A stretch of DNA of 64,000 nucleotides from Nostoc sp. T09 (GCF_002154695.1 NZ_MTAV01000032.1:1-64000); one strand, 5' to 3'; shown: positions 27,539 through 37,829, numbered from the stretch's first letter. Notes: generated from the letters alone by a model not told the origin. Translations and numbers: made by a program.

Positions 27539-27566
27539 ATTAAATGCAGTGAATTCTGCATTTAAT
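27539..27566. promoter_or_regulatory. 11-bp perfect inverted repeat, likely HigA operator
   Basis: ATTAAATGCAG, a 6-base spacer (TGAATT) and CTGCATTTAAT form a perfect 11-bp inverted repeat 13 bases upstream of the TTG proposed for the toxin. HigA proteins bind palindromes over their own promoter. The position fits autorepression and supports the short toxin start. Binding is inferred. Confidence 0.6.
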
Positions 27567-27765
27567 ATCAGTTTAATTCGGTCATGGGGTGAATGGGCGT
27601 AATAATTTTTCTTTAATAGTATTATTGTACTATAAAAATGTTGCATTATAATCCTTGGGCAATAGAATTTGAGCTAATGTATACACCTCCAAATTCTTCC
27701 ACCTTCGCTTCTTCTGCTCAGACTAGAATTAGAATGAAGATGACGTAAATTCCCCAGTAGCTAAA

Positions 27766-29610
27766 GTGTCAGACTCTCTGCCATTGCGCGATCGCTACCT
27801 TGCTTTAATCGACGAAATTGTGGACACCACCCTCAAGGGCAAAATTAGCTCTGTAGAGCAGGTGTATCAAATGTTGCTAAAAGGAGTGAATCCTGGCACA
27901 GGAGAAGTATTTGAGCTAGTTTTGAGCGATCGCCTCAGTACGATCCAAAACCAAGTAGATAGTGAAAAGGATGAACTCAAGAAAGCCAAGGCTACCCGGA
28001 GTTTAAGAGCAATTAAGACAATTCAGAGCCAATGGCAAAGGTGGCAAGAACATAACAAAGCTACAGAGGCGATCGTCTCTGGTGTGAAAGAAATTACCAC
28101 AGCTTCAGATGAAGAACGTCTGGCAACATTCCTCCGTTTTACCGACCCCAATCAAAAGTATCCGCTCAATTCGCAACAGCTACAGCAGTTAGCAAAATCT
28201 TTACAGCAATTTGCCCAAGCAGATTCTGATTTACAGCAGATATCAATAGGAATTAATCGGGGTTTGGCTTCATGGCAGCGATTGCAAGACCATTTAGTTA
28301 GCTGGATGTACGAGCAAAATCAAGCGCTGGGATTTGGGGGTGTACCCGGAGAAAGCGGCCCGTGGGCAACTTGGGCAAAGCAGATCAATAGCCAAGTACC
28401 TCAAGCATTACTGCGTACCTTGGCAATGGAGCAATCTGCAATTGAATTTGCCGCACAGCAGCGCAGTATTACCCTGAGTGATTGGGTAGAACTGGCATTA
28501 ATTCTGCAATACTTGCAAAGGGGATTAGTCAACTGGTTTGACCAACAAGCTTACAATGTGCAAGCAGGTTCAAAGTTATCTATCTCAACCTACTTAACCT
28601 TTGCAGTGCTGTGGAGTCAGTTGGCAAGTGGTTTTCAAAGCATTGCCGCAGTGTACAGCAATGGCGCTGCTCAAATCATGCTCCAGATTCTGCGCAACTT
28701 TTCCCTGCGCCCATATTTTCCCCTCTATGGGGGCATTTTTGCCTCTTTTGCTGGTAACTATTTACGTGATACCTTAGATTATCTAGACGAACCGTTGCAG
28801 CGAGTCGAAGGAACTCAAGAAAAAGCGAGAATTTTGACAATTTTAGGCTATTCCCAGCGTGCTTTAGGGCAATATCAACGCTCCATCTACTTCCATCAGC
28901 AAGCATTAGAGATAGCCAGGAATGCAGGCGATCGCCCTTGTGAAATTGCCAATCTCAACCACCTCAGCCGTACTTACGTCCAAGAGCAAGATTATGTCGA
29001 GGCGATTAACAATAGTCAACGAGCATTGATACTTAGCCGACAAGTAGGCGATCGCACAGGTGAAACCAATGCTCTGATCAATTTAGGCTACAGCGAAGTC
29101 ATGCACGCTCAAGAATTAGAGCAATTAGAACCAGAAACTTATGAAATGGCAATTAATTATCTGCAACAAGGCTTAAAGTTATCTGAACAATTAGGTGATA
29201 TTCAAAGTAAAGCTTTGTGTTTTAGTAGCTTAGGAATTGCTTATTTGGTTATTGGGCAACCGCAAGATGCAATTAAATATCTAGAAGAGGGTTTTAAAAC
29301 ATCACAGGTTTCCGGTGATTTATATCTCCAAGGTCGCAATTTAGCTTACTTAGCTGAAGCTTATTATCATCTCCAAAACTCTGAAAAAGCGATTTACACT
29401 GGCAGCTTAGGTATGTATTTGTTGGAGCAAATTGCTTCTCGTGAATGGCGACAACCAGCAGGACTACTCACAATTTTACAAGGACAAATAGGAACAGAAG
29501 CTTTCCAAAATTTCTTGCAACAACATCGTTCTAAAATCATTGCAATTATCGGTGTAGATGGATACGACCACATTCCGCAGTTGTTAGCAGCATACAAGGA
29601 ACAGATGTAG
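27766..29610 (+). CDS. Tetratricopeptide-repeat protein
   Basis: The 614-residue protein starts with GTG (SDSLPLRDRYLALIDEIVDT). The N-terminal ~330 residues are helical and unfamiliar to me. From about 350 to 540 there are TPR-like units: ARILTILGYSQRALGQYQRS, ANLNHLSRTYVQEQDYVEAI, NALINLGYSEVMHAQ and CFSSLGIAYLVIGQPQDAIKY. TPRs mediate protein contacts. No signal peptide or catalytic domain is seen. It stands between the divergent toxin operon and the epimerase gene and has no obvious partner. Confidence 0.85.
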   Translation: MSDSLPLRDRYLALIDEIVDTTLKGKISSVEQVYQMLLKGVNPGTGEVFELVLSDRLSTIQNQVDSEKDELKKAKATRSLRAIKTIQSQWQRWQEHNKATEAIVSGVKEITTASDEERLATFLRFTDPNQKYPLNSQQLQQLAKSLQQFAQADSDLQQISIGINRGLASWQRLQDHLVSWMYEQNQALGFGGVPGESGPWATWAKQINSQVPQALLRTLAMEQSAIEFAAQQRSITLSDWVELALILQYLQRGLVNWFDQQAYNVQAGSKLSISTYLTFAVLWSQLASGFQSIAAVYSNGAAQIMLQILRNFSLRPYFPLYGGIFASFAGNYLRDTLDYLDEPLQRVEGTQEKARILTILGYSQRALGQYQRSIYFHQQALEIARNAGDRPCEIANLNHLSRTYVQEQDYVEAINNSQRALILSRQVGDRTGETNALINLGYSEVMHAQELEQLEPETYEMAINYLQQGLKLSEQLGDIQSKALCFSSLGIAYLVIGQPQDAIKYLEEGFKTSQVSGDLYLQGRNLAYLAEAYYHLQNSEKAIYTGSLGMYLLEQIASREWRQPAGLLTILQGQIGTEAFQNFLQQHRSKIIAIIGVDGYDHIPQLLAAYKEQM

Positions 29611-29717
29611 CGGCAAGGATTCTTCAAAAGATTGAATCTAAAATATTTGCGAAGTCATAACTTTTACTGACTCTAAGTATTACCCTGTGAATATACAGAT
29701 CGGCAACAATAGGGAAT

Positions 29718-30668
29718 ATGGCTAAAATCATCGTTACAGGAGCAGCAGGATTTATTGGTTCTCATCTTGCAGAAGCACTGCTGCGACAAGGTGAAGAAGT
29801 AATTGGCATCGATGAATTTAACGATTACTACGACCCGGCATTCAAGCAAAAGAATGTTGCCAACTTACAAGTGTTTCCTAACTTTACACTAGTTGAAGGA
29901 GATATTCAGTTTTTGGATTGGCAGATACTACTCCAGGATGTAGAGGTAGTTTACCATCAAGCAGCGCAAGCAGGAGTCAGAGCTAGTTGGGGAAAAGGTT
30001 TCCGTGCTTACACTGAACGCAATATCAATGCAACGCAAGTTTTATTGGAAGCAGCCAAAGATGCGAAAAACCTGAAAAGGCTGGTGTATGCCTCGACATC
30101 TAGCATATATGGTGATGCCGAGACTTTACCCACCCACGAGGGGATTCCCCCCCGTCCTGTCTCTCCTTATGGCATTACTAAGCTAGCAGCTGAGCGTTTA
30201 TGTGGGTTGTATCACAAAAACTTTGGTGTACCTTTTGTATCTCTGCGTTATTTTACAGTTTATGGGCCTAGACAGCGCCCAGATATGGCATTTCATAAGT
30301 TTTTCAAAGCTGTTTTGTACGATGAAGCAATTCCCGTTTATGGCGACGGACAGCAAACGCGAGACTTTACCTTTGTGAGTGATGCTGTCGCAGCAAACTT
30401 AGCCGCCGCCACCGTACCTCAGGCTGTTGGAGAAATATTTAATATTGGTGGTGGTAGCAGAGTGGTGTTAGCAGAAGTTCTAGATACGATGGCAGAGATA
30501 GTTGGCAAACCAATCAAAAGAAACCACATAGAAAAGGCAATGGGAGATGCGCGTCACACCGCTGCTGATGTATCTAAGGCACGAGAAATTCTCGGATATC
30601 AGCCAGAAGTATCCCTGAGGGAAGGTTTAACCAAAGAATGGCAATGGATTAAGCCGTTGTATAGCTAG
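29718..30668 (+). CDS. NAD-dependent nucleotide-sugar epimerase/dehydratase
   Basis: A short-chain dehydrogenase/reductase of the GalE/UDP-glucuronate 4-epimerase group. It shows the NAD-binding TGAAGFIGSHLAEALL, YHQAAQAGVRASWGKGF, the catalytic YASTSSIYG and YGITK (Tyr-x3-Lys), RYFTVYGPRQRPDMA and GDGQQTRDFTFVSD. The latter two favour a UDP-sugar 4-epimerase. At 316 residues it is complete. It probably supplies an activated sugar for the adjacent exopolysaccharide cluster, although it lies on the opposite strand and convergent with it. Confidence 0.93.
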   Translation: MAKIIVTGAAGFIGSHLAEALLRQGEEVIGIDEFNDYYDPAFKQKNVANLQVFPNFTLVEGDIQFLDWQILLQDVEVVYHQAAQAGVRASWGKGFRAYTERNINATQVLLEAAKDAKNLKRLVYASTSSIYGDAETLPTHEGIPPRPVSPYGITKLAAERLCGLYHKNFGVPFVSLRYFTVYGPRQRPDMAFHKFFKAVLYDEAIPVYGDGQQTRDFTFVSDAVAANLAAATVPQAVGEIFNIGGGSRVVLAEVLDTMAEIVGKPIKRNHIEKAMGDARHTAADVSKAREILGYQPEVSLREGLTKEWQWIKPLYS

Positions 30669-30786
30669 TTACAAATATATCAACAGTCTACAGCCATCAA
30701 ACTAGCCAATGTGCTGTAGGCTGTCATCGATAATACAATACTGAATCGCGATCGCTACTGGCTCAACTTCAATTTTCCGAATTCCT

Positions 30787-32973
30787 TCATTTGCGAGTTG
30801 TCGCAACAAAAGATTCTTGAAAGTCACTCTCTTTGGTGAAATAGTAGTAACTATGACTTTCATTTTGGGGAATAACTGCGTTAACAACTTGTCCAAGAAC
30901 ATTCTGACCAGATTTTTCTAAAATATCACAAGCAATAGCGGCGTGAACAGAATCAACTACCCCAGGACGAACTACGAATAAAACACCATCAGCCATTTGA
31001 CCTAATGTAGCTGCATCAGCTGCAACGTTTAATGAGGGAGCATCAATAATTACAAAATCGTAGTTAACAGCAAAACTCTGCATTAAAGAAGCCATGCGTT
31101 TAGAATCAAGCAGAGATGCTGGCGAGGGAGGTACGACTCCAGCAGTCAAAACATCCAAATTATCCATATTATCCATAACTTTGTTGATGGCTGTCTTGAT
31201 TTCAGCTTGTCCAACAATCACATTGCTTAGACCTTGAGTATTTGTTAAATCCCAAATTTTATGCTGAACTGGACGGTGTAAATCCCCATCTACGAGTAAG
31301 ACTTTACGCTCCATCTGCGCCATTGCTAAAGCTAAATTAGCAGCTACTGTTGACTTACCTTCACCTGGGACAGAACTGGTGATCACAATAACTTTTAACT
31401 CTTTATCAGCGCTCATAAACTTCAAGTTTGCTCGCAGCATCCGGTAAGCTTCGCTAATCGGCGAACGAGGGGTGTCTCTAACAATCAGTCTTGATCTATA
31501 TAATTCTAGCTCTTCATAACCACGAGTATATTTTTTGGACTTGCCAAAGGAAGGAATTACCCCTAATAAAGTAAATCCTATTAATTCTTTCGCTTCATCA
31601 ACAGTCTTGATTGATTTATCTTTAGCTTCCAAAATAAAGATAATCACCAAAGTAGCCAGGATAGACAGTAAGCCAGCACTCACGGTCATCCAGGAAGAAG
31701 AAAGGGGCTCATCGGGAACTTGAGCTTTAGCTAACTGGCTGGCATTACCTACAGTCTGGCTTTCCGCTATTCGGCTCTCTTGCAACTTTTGTAGAAGTAG
31801 TGAATAGGTAGATTGAGCAGCTTGTACTTTACGTTCTAACTGGCGCTGTTGTTGCTCCAATCTGGGCAAAGTATTCAGTCTTTGCCTATACTCAAATTGT
31901 AAATTCGATAAAGCATCAGCTTGGCTAATTAAACCTAAACGAGTTGACTCTAATCTAACTAGTTCTGCTGTGAGTTGTTGTTGTAGTGCTCCCGCCTGCA
32001 ACTTATCTTTTACATCTGTATTATTATTACCAACAGCCTGTTTTACACGTTGTTGAAGTATTTTCTTTAAAGCTTCTAACTTATTTTCTAGATTAATAAT
32101 TTCTGGATGGGTATCATGTAAAACAGTACGCCTAGCTGCAAGTTGAGACTCTCCCTGCTGAACTTCTTTAAGGATATCTTGTACCCCTGTAGACTGGTTA
32201 ACAGAAGTCATCGCTATTGCATGTTGAGAGTTCATTCCCAATTGCTTGCGAATCTCTTGTGACTGTGAATTGGTATTAGCCATTTGAGATTTAGTTTGGC
32301 TTATTTGCTTTTGCAACTCGGCGAGCACTTCGAGTGACCTAGTTGCTTCCTCTTGTAGAGCAACTACTTTATTTTTTTCTTTAAACTCTGCAAGTTGAGC
32401 TTCGGCTATGCGGACAATTGATTCTGCTTTTGGTACTTGTTTTTCAATAAACTTACGAGCAGCAGCTGTTTCAGTTCTTTGAGAAGATACGTTGTGTTCT
32501 AAATATACAGCCATTAGTGTATTAACAACATGTGCGGCTGTTTCAGGGTTCATATCTTTATAAGAAACTTGTAGAATGTCGGTTTTTTCAATATCCTTGA
32601 CTGTCAATTTTTCAATAAATTTTTTTGGGGTTAAGGGTAAGCCTTTATCATCTTTGAGTTGAAGTCTGTCTATAGTCTTTTGCACGACAGGCAAAGAACG
32701 TATAACTTCTGCTTCTGTATTGAGAGGATTACTTTGATCTTGAGCTACCGATTCTAGCTTACCTAATTCTGTTCCAACTCCTGTTAAGGAAGATATCTTA
32801 TTTGTTTTTTCAAATAGGAGTTTTCCTTCCGCTAAATAATCAGGTTTTTTTAAAGATAAAGGCAAAGTAGAAATTAGAAAAAATGCCAAAAACATTCCAC
32901 AAATTCCCAGCCAACGGCGCTTTAATACTTGCCAATATGTATCAAAGCTTAAAACCTCATTCTGTGTTTCCAT
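30787..32973 (-). CDS. Polysaccharide co-polymerase / tyrosine autokinase (Wzc/BY-kinase type)
   Basis: Bacterial tyrosine kinases of this kind set chain length in Wzy-dependent export. The 728 residues comprise an N-terminal Wzz domain with a first membrane helix (GICGMFLAFFLISTLPLSL), a long coiled-coil region (about 180-420), a second helix near 445 (LLSILATLVIIFIL), and a cytoplasmic kinase with SSVPGEGKSTVAANLALAMA (Walker A, about 535), VLLVDGDLHRP (A') and FVIIDAP (B). The C-terminal tail carries only a short tyrosine cluster (SYYYFTKE), unlike the longer cluster of E. coli Wzc. It is the last gene of the minus-strand cluster. Confidence 0.93.
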   Translation of the reverse strand: METQNEVLSFDTYWQVLKRRWLGICGMFLAFFLISTLPLSLKKPDYLAEGKLLFEKTNKISSLTGVGTELGKLESVAQDQSNPLNTEAEVIRSLPVVQKTIDRLQLKDDKGLPLTPKKFIEKLTVKDIEKTDILQVSYKDMNPETAAHVVNTLMAVYLEHNVSSQRTETAAARKFIEKQVPKAESIVRIAEAQLAEFKEKNKVVALQEEATRSLEVLAELQKQISQTKSQMANTNSQSQEIRKQLGMNSQHAIAMTSVNQSTGVQDILKEVQQGESQLAARRTVLHDTHPEIINLENKLEALKKILQQRVKQAVGNNNTDVKDKLQAGALQQQLTAELVRLESTRLGLISQADALSNLQFEYRQRLNTLPRLEQQQRQLERKVQAAQSTYSLLLQKLQESRIAESQTVGNASQLAKAQVPDEPLSSSWMTVSAGLLSILATLVIIFILEAKDKSIKTVDEAKELIGFTLLGVIPSFGKSKKYTRGYEELELYRSRLIVRDTPRSPISEAYRMLRANLKFMSADKELKVIVITSSVPGEGKSTVAANLALAMAQMERKVLLVDGDLHRPVQHKIWDLTNTQGLSNVIVGQAEIKTAINKVMDNMDNLDVLTAGVVPPSPASLLDSKRMASLMQSFAVNYDFVIIDAPSLNVAADAATLGQMADGVLFVVRPGVVDSVHAAIACDILEKSGQNVLGQVVNAVIPQNESHSYYYFTKESDFQESFVATTRK

Positions 32974-33122
32974 AATTTATTTCCACTTTATTCTAATTAA
33001 TAGATTGTTTTAACCTTTAACCCACATTTTATTTGCATATATTTACTCGTGTGTTATGTTAATTGTTATTATTAAATTTTATTAACTAAAAATAGTAAAT
33101 GAATCATTAAATCAAGTTACTA

Positions 33123-34286
33123 TTAAACACTAAACAAAGAACTTAAACTTTTTTGAGTATTATAGTACACTGCGGAAATCGCACCAATAACTCGCTCTAA
33201 ATCTTCAGTTGTAAGATTAGAACCAGAAGGCAAACAAAGACCATGTGCAAATAAATTTTCCGCTACGGAACCGCCAATACATTCACAGTCAGCAAATGCA
33301 GGCTGTAGGTGCAATGGCTTCCACACAGGACGAGTTTCAATTTGTCTTTCGACAAGTGCTAAACGGATTTGTTCTCGATTTGCACCAAACCTATGAGGAT
33401 CTATCGTCAAGCAGGTTAACCAGCGAGTAGCACTTCCAAAACTAGCTTCTGGCATAAATGCTATTCCTGGGAGATGTGCTAAAGCCTGTTGGTAGATCTC
33501 AAAGTTACGTCGTCTAGCTGCTACGCGATCGCTGAGAACTTGTAATTGACCGCGACCAATCCCCGCCAAAACATTGCTGAGGCGGTAGTTGTAGCCTATT
33601 TCTGAGTGTTGGTAATGCGGTGCAGGATCGCGGGCTTGGGTCGCTAGAAATCGGGCTTTTTTCACTAAATATGAGTCATCTGACACTAGCATCCCGCCGC
33701 CAGATGTGGTGATGATTTTATTGCCGTTGAAGGAGTAAATACCAATTTTACCGAAGGTTCCAGGGTGTCGTTCTTTGTAAGTAGCGCCTAAAGATTCGGC
33801 TGCATCTTCAATCAAGGGAATTTCATAGCGATCGCAAGCTTTAAGAATCGGATCGATATCTGCACTTTGCCCATATAGATGTACAAGCACAACTGCTTTG
33901 GGTAATTTGCCAATCCGGGCGCGGTGTTCTAGCGCTTCTAACAACAAATCTGGATTCATGTTCCAAGAAGTGCGATCGCTATCAATAAATACTGGTTTAG
34001 CTCCCTGATAAACTATCGGATTGGCGGTAGCAGCAAACGTTAGAGTCGAACAAAAAACTTCATCCCCAGACTCAACCCCAATTAATCGCAAAGCTAAATG
34101 AATAGCTGCTGTTCCAGAACTGACAGCAGCAGCATAACCAGCACCAGTAAATTGACAGAATTCTTGCTCAAAAGCGTCTACATGGGGACCAACAGGAGCG
34201 ATCCAGTTAGTGTCAAAAGCTTCTTTGACGAATTCTAGTTCGCGATCGCCCATGTGTGGAGTCGAGAGCAAAATAGGTTTAGACAT
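33123..34286 (-). CDS. DegT/DnrJ/EryC1/StrS-family aminotransferase
   Basis: PLP-dependent sugar aminotransferase, 387 residues. The family pattern is clear: STPHMGDRELEFVKEAF, SSGTAAIHLALRLIG, EVFCSTLTFAATANPIVYQG, VHLYGQSADI, IEDAAESLGA and SFNGNKIITTSGGGML with the PLP lysine near residue 187. Such enzymes add an amino group to keto-sugar nucleotides, such as the product of the 4,6-dehydratase encoded at the other end of the cluster. The product would be an amino-deoxy sugar for the polymer; the exact sugar cannot be read from sequence. Confidence 0.94.
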   Translation of the reverse strand: MSKPILLSTPHMGDRELEFVKEAFDTNWIAPVGPHVDAFEQEFCQFTGAGYAAAVSSGTAAIHLALRLIGVESGDEVFCSTLTFAATANPIVYQGAKPVFIDSDRTSWNMNPDLLLEALEHRARIGKLPKAVVLVHLYGQSADIDPILKACDRYEIPLIEDAAESLGATYKERHPGTFGKIGIYSFNGNKIITTSGGGMLVSDDSYLVKKARFLATQARDPAPHYQHSEIGYNYRLSNVLAGIGRGQLQVLSDRVAARRRNFEIYQQALAHLPGIAFMPEASFGSATRWLTCLTIDPHRFGANREQIRLALVERQIETRPVWKPLHLQPAFADCECIGGSVAENLFAHGLCLPSGSNLTTEDLERVIGAISAVYYNTQKSLSSLFSV

Positions 34287-34449
34287 AATAATTTTCAGTA
34301 ATTCAGATTTGCTGTTTGCTGAGAAGAACGCAATAATTTAGAACTTTTCACCTTCAAATCCTAAAAACAATCCTAGATTTACCTTTGAGAGATTTCAGCA
34401 TCTACGCAATATTTAATGAAACTATACATTAAAAATGTTGGGACAAACT

Positions 34450-35580
34450 TTATACTTTTATGGCATTTTTCTTCATAAAACGATTTAATACAAAATGAAT
34501 TAAGCCATTCAAATCTGATAAAAAATATTTCGTATTTGTATCAGATAAACTGTAATTTAAAGACCCGTCAAAAATATCTTTGATAAATCTGGAGAATTTA
34601 GCATAATATTTATCTTCATAGCAAACAGGCTCAAAACTAATTTCGTTAGATAATAAATATAAAAGATAGGGAAAATTTACCCCAATAGAAAGAGACCCCA
34701 TCATAGATTGCCAAAATCTCGGATTTATTTCTAGCAGCAAAATCTCTCCAGTTTGAGAATTATATCTCAGGTCAAGATTAGCGATTCCATTCCATTGGAG
34801 AGCCTTCATAGTTCTTCTGACTACATCAAGAATAACTGAGTCATGGATGAACTTTAATTTGTCAATTTTGGGAGTAAATCCTCTAGTTGCTCCTAATTGC
34901 TGCTGTATTGTGTAAGCAACAATTTCTCCTTTTCTACAGAGAACACTACAACCCATATCATAACCATGTATATATTTCTGAATAATATATTCATCCCTAG
35001 GATAGTTGAGGATAACCTCAAGACTTTCTGCTTTCGCTAAAGAGTCAAATTTTTGGATATTTTTTCCACCGCTACCATCAATTGGTTTGATGAGTACAGG
35101 ATAATTAAACTCGCTAAGATTATCAGTTTCTCTCAGTAATACTGTGTCCGGTATTGGAATATTATGCTGCTTTAAAAATAAATATAATCTCCACTTATCA
35201 AAAGCTGTATCTAAAGCGTCATAGCTGGGTAAGACTACTACTTTACAAAAATTGGATAACTGGTTTCTATATTGAGAAACAAACTTAAAGCTGCCTTCTG
35301 AAGCAGGAAATACTATATCTATTGCTAGATTTTTTATTATGTCAATTACCTCTTCTAAATAAGCTACTGAACTTATCTCGTTTTGCGAATAAAATAAGTT
35401 ATCAACATAGGATGAATGCTGATAAAAAGACAGCCAATAGTTATCATCGTTTACCCCTAAAGGTACGATTACGTTGATTTGAAAATTCTTGTTAGCCTCT
35501 TTTAAACAGCGAATAGTATAGTAAGCAAGAGGATTGTTGCACTGATCGGGAATTAAAACAGATGGTTGATTAATTTTCAT
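34450..35580 (-). CDS. ATP-grasp domain protein
   Basis: The 376-residue protein resembles carboxylate-amine ligases: an N-terminal pre-ATP-grasp Rossmann region (SVLIPDQCNNPLAYYTIRCL), then FDKWRLYLFLKQHNIPIPDT, YPVLIKPIDGSGGKNIQKF (ATP loop), EYIIQKYIHGYDMGCSVL and the metal-binding LLLEINPRFWQSM. These enzymes join a carboxylate to an amine or thiol through an acyl-phosphate. The placement among polysaccharide genes, next to a FemAB-like transferase, suggests amide formation on a sugar or lipid carrier. Substrates are unknown. Base composition is notably AT-rich. Confidence 0.9.
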   Translation of the reverse strand: MKINQPSVLIPDQCNNPLAYYTIRCLKEANKNFQINVIVPLGVNDDNYWLSFYQHSSYVDNLFYSQNEISSVAYLEEVIDIIKNLAIDIVFPASEGSFKFVSQYRNQLSNFCKVVVLPSYDALDTAFDKWRLYLFLKQHNIPIPDTVLLRETDNLSEFNYPVLIKPIDGSGGKNIQKFDSLAKAESLEVILNYPRDEYIIQKYIHGYDMGCSVLCRKGEIVAYTIQQQLGATRGFTPKIDKLKFIHDSVILDVVRRTMKALQWNGIANLDLRYNSQTGEILLLEINPRFWQSMMGSLSIGVNFPYLLYLLSNEISFEPVCYEDKYYAKFSRFIKDIFDGSLNYSLSDTNTKYFLSDLNGLIHFVLNRFMKKNAIKV

Positions 35581-35684
35581 TTACTACGATCGCAAACAAT
35601 TTAGTACAATAAAAGTGTTCAAGGTCTAATTAACGTTCCGCTTAATATGGGAAATAGAAAGTAAAATTATCTAAGTTACATTAT

Positions 35685-36752
35685 TTAGCGTGAACGATAA
35701 GCGGGAAAAAAGTCTGAATTTAGTAGTTCTGAGGCTGAGATCGCCAGAGCTTTGGCTCTTAAATCTACCAATTCATAATAGTTTTTCTCATCAACTATCA
35801 AACTTAACGTCGAAAAACTGTGAGTTAGTTGAGAGAATCCGGATTTGAAAGTATATAAACTATCTTCTGTCGATCCTCCAACTCCACCACCTAAGTGTAA
35901 AAATTCATTGCCACGTTCCTGTGCCCAATATCGTGCATAGTCAGTTTCTAAGCTACCTGGCGAGAGATGAACGAATTGATTTCTTGTTCCACCTAGTGTG
36001 CTTTGAACAATTCCACAACATTCTGTATACAAACCACCACAAACTATCTGATTTTCGTATTCAACAATACATAGATGCAAACTTTCTCCTAACAAATCGT
36101 TCATCTGAGAGAAATATTCACAATTAAAGGAGTAATATCCTGTCGTTGCATTGACACGTCCCATCGTTTCTTCGTAGATGGCAACAAATTCTTCCAGATA
36201 ATCTGAGAATGGCACCATCTTTGCAATCATTCCCAAACGCTTACACTTATTAATTGTGCTGCGATGTCCTTTTCTGGTATGGTTCCACAAATTAGGCTGT
36301 CGCAAATCAACTGAGACAGTTTTGCCTTTGACTGCCAATTTTTTTTCTTGAAAAACTTCACTAAAGTTTTCATTGAGGATGGGATGTAAACGAAAGAAAG
36401 CAGAGCATATACCGCGAGTGCGAAATTCCTGCTCGATCGCATCAAGAGCAGCGTCTGCAAATCCTGGTGTGTTTATAGCTGCTTCACTCAATAATATTCC
36501 TGGATAGCCGTAGGGTGACACAACATCAAAAATTTCCATAGCATCTGCCGATACTACATCCCCACAATTGCGTATCAAGTAAGGTACAAAGAGCATTTTC
36601 TCTCCATCGGCGATCAAAATAGCCTCAGGAATTGCTCGTAGTCTGTTTGCTTCTAAACGCAGGTATTCAGGTAATTGATAAATATCATGCCTAAGCTTCT
36701 CTAAAGCTTTAGACCACAACAGATCTGACGAACTAACAACTTGAAGATCCAT
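35685..36752 (-). CDS. FemAB/GNAT-fold acyltransferase
   Basis: The 355-residue protein belongs to the FemAB-like GNAT group: LPEYLRLEANRLRAIPEAIL, FVPYLIRNCG, VSPYGYPGILLSEAA, RKGHRSTINKCKRLGM, ECCGIVQSTLGGTRNQFVHL and EFLHLGGGVGGSTEDSLYTF, FKSGFS. Family members transfer aminoacyl groups from charged tRNA or acyl groups from CoA to cell-wall or saccharide amines. It may acylate an amino sugar of this polymer. It follows the PhyH-like gene by 42 bases and precedes the ATP-grasp gene. Confidence 0.85.
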   Translation of the reverse strand: MDLQVVSSSDLLWSKALEKLRHDIYQLPEYLRLEANRLRAIPEAILIADGEKMLFVPYLIRNCGDVVSADAMEIFDVVSPYGYPGILLSEAAINTPGFADAALDAIEQEFRTRGICSAFFRLHPILNENFSEVFQEKKLAVKGKTVSVDLRQPNLWNHTRKGHRSTINKCKRLGMIAKMVPFSDYLEEFVAIYEETMGRVNATTGYYSFNCEYFSQMNDLLGESLHLCIVEYENQIVCGGLYTECCGIVQSTLGGTRNQFVHLSPGSLETDYARYWAQERGNEFLHLGGGVGGSTEDSLYTFKSGFSQLTHSFSTLSLIVDEKNYYELVDLRAKALAISASELLNSDFFPAYRSR

Positions 36753-36794
36753 AGATTTCTCCAGTTCTGAAAACTTGGTTAAAGTACAGTTCCT

Positions 36795-37682
36795 TTAATC
36801 AATATCTTCCTCTGACCACAAAGCAGGAAATACTGCCGGATCGCTGTAATCGGGATCGCCGTTAGGCAATTGCCGACATACACGCTCAAGAAAATGATGA
36901 ATTTCTTCACCGTTATTCCAAAAAGGTTGATAACGGTTGGCATAATCCTGTAGATATAAAGCAAACGCCAAGCGGACTGAATTGCTGTAATTGGGATAGC
37001 TGCCGTGAATAGTACAACAGTGATGAAAGCTGATTTGACCTTTTTTGATGATTATCGGTACTTCTACAATCTCTCGGTCTTTTTGAGTGAATTTCTGTTC
37101 TATTTCTTTGAGATTTTTGTTATTGAAGCAGCGCAAATGTTCAGTACCCGACCACTTATGACTACCATCGAGCACAACTAGAGGTGCGCGATCGCGATCA
37201 ATATCGTATAAGGGAATCCATGCGGAAAGCATTTTCCTAGAGGTGCAGTTAGAAGAATAAGAGTAATCGGTATGCCAGCCAACTATCCCTTGAGCATCAG
37301 TGGTGACTGGTGCTTTGTAGACCAATGTATCTTCAAATAAGCGAATTTCTTTAGTTCTAGCTAACTTAGCAGCGATCGCGCCAATTATTGGCTGAAGTGC
37401 GAGATGGCGTAGTTCTCTTTTGCGATAAGAAACGTGTTGATTATTGCGTACAGCATCCCCATCTCCAGGTTTCCAATCGCTGTAGCCAGTACTATAGGGA
37501 AGTGTTGCGTCTCGCTCTCCACGATAGAATTTTTCACTACCCGCGATCGCTTCGTCTATAACTGCATCGGGTATGACTTTTTTACTGATAAACCAGCCGT
37601 GTTCTTCATAAAAAGCAACATCTTCTTCAGTTGGTAAAAGAGCTAGCTGCTCTTTTGATAATTTCTGAGTCAGAGTTTTCAT
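36795..37682 (-). CDS. Phytanoyl-CoA dioxygenase (PhyH) family protein
   Basis: Fe(II)/2-oxoglutarate-dependent oxygenase fold. The iron ligands are the HxD in VGWHTDYSY (about 136-138) and a distal His in CCTIHGSYPNYSNSVRLAFA (about 224), with a downstream Arg for 2-oxoglutarate. The 295 residues fit the family. The reaction is hydroxylation of an unknown substrate, possibly a sugar, acyl or amino-acid group made by neighbouring enzymes. It is the only oxygenase in the polysaccharide cluster. Confidence 0.9.
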   Translation of the reverse strand: MKTLTQKLSKEQLALLPTEEDVAFYEEHGWFISKKVIPDAVIDEAIAGSEKFYRGERDATLPYSTGYSDWKPGDGDAVRNNQHVSYRKRELRHLALQPIIGAIAAKLARTKEIRLFEDTLVYKAPVTTDAQGIVGWHTDYSYSSNCTSRKMLSAWIPLYDIDRDRAPLVVLDGSHKWSGTEHLRCFNNKNLKEIEQKFTQKDREIVEVPIIIKKGQISFHHCCTIHGSYPNYSNSVRLAFALYLQDYANRYQPFWNNGEEIHHFLERVCRQLPNGDPDYSDPAVFPALWSEEDID

Positions 37683-37829
37683 GTCAGATATATCCTCTTG
37701 CGTTCCAAGCTGACAATAAATTGTGCGATCGCTGACGAGATTAGATTCCTAGCAAGCTATTCCTTGTTGAATTTGTTTAAATCTTCCTGCTCACAATTAT
37801 GTTGCTTAAATGTGAGTTTTCTCTAATGC

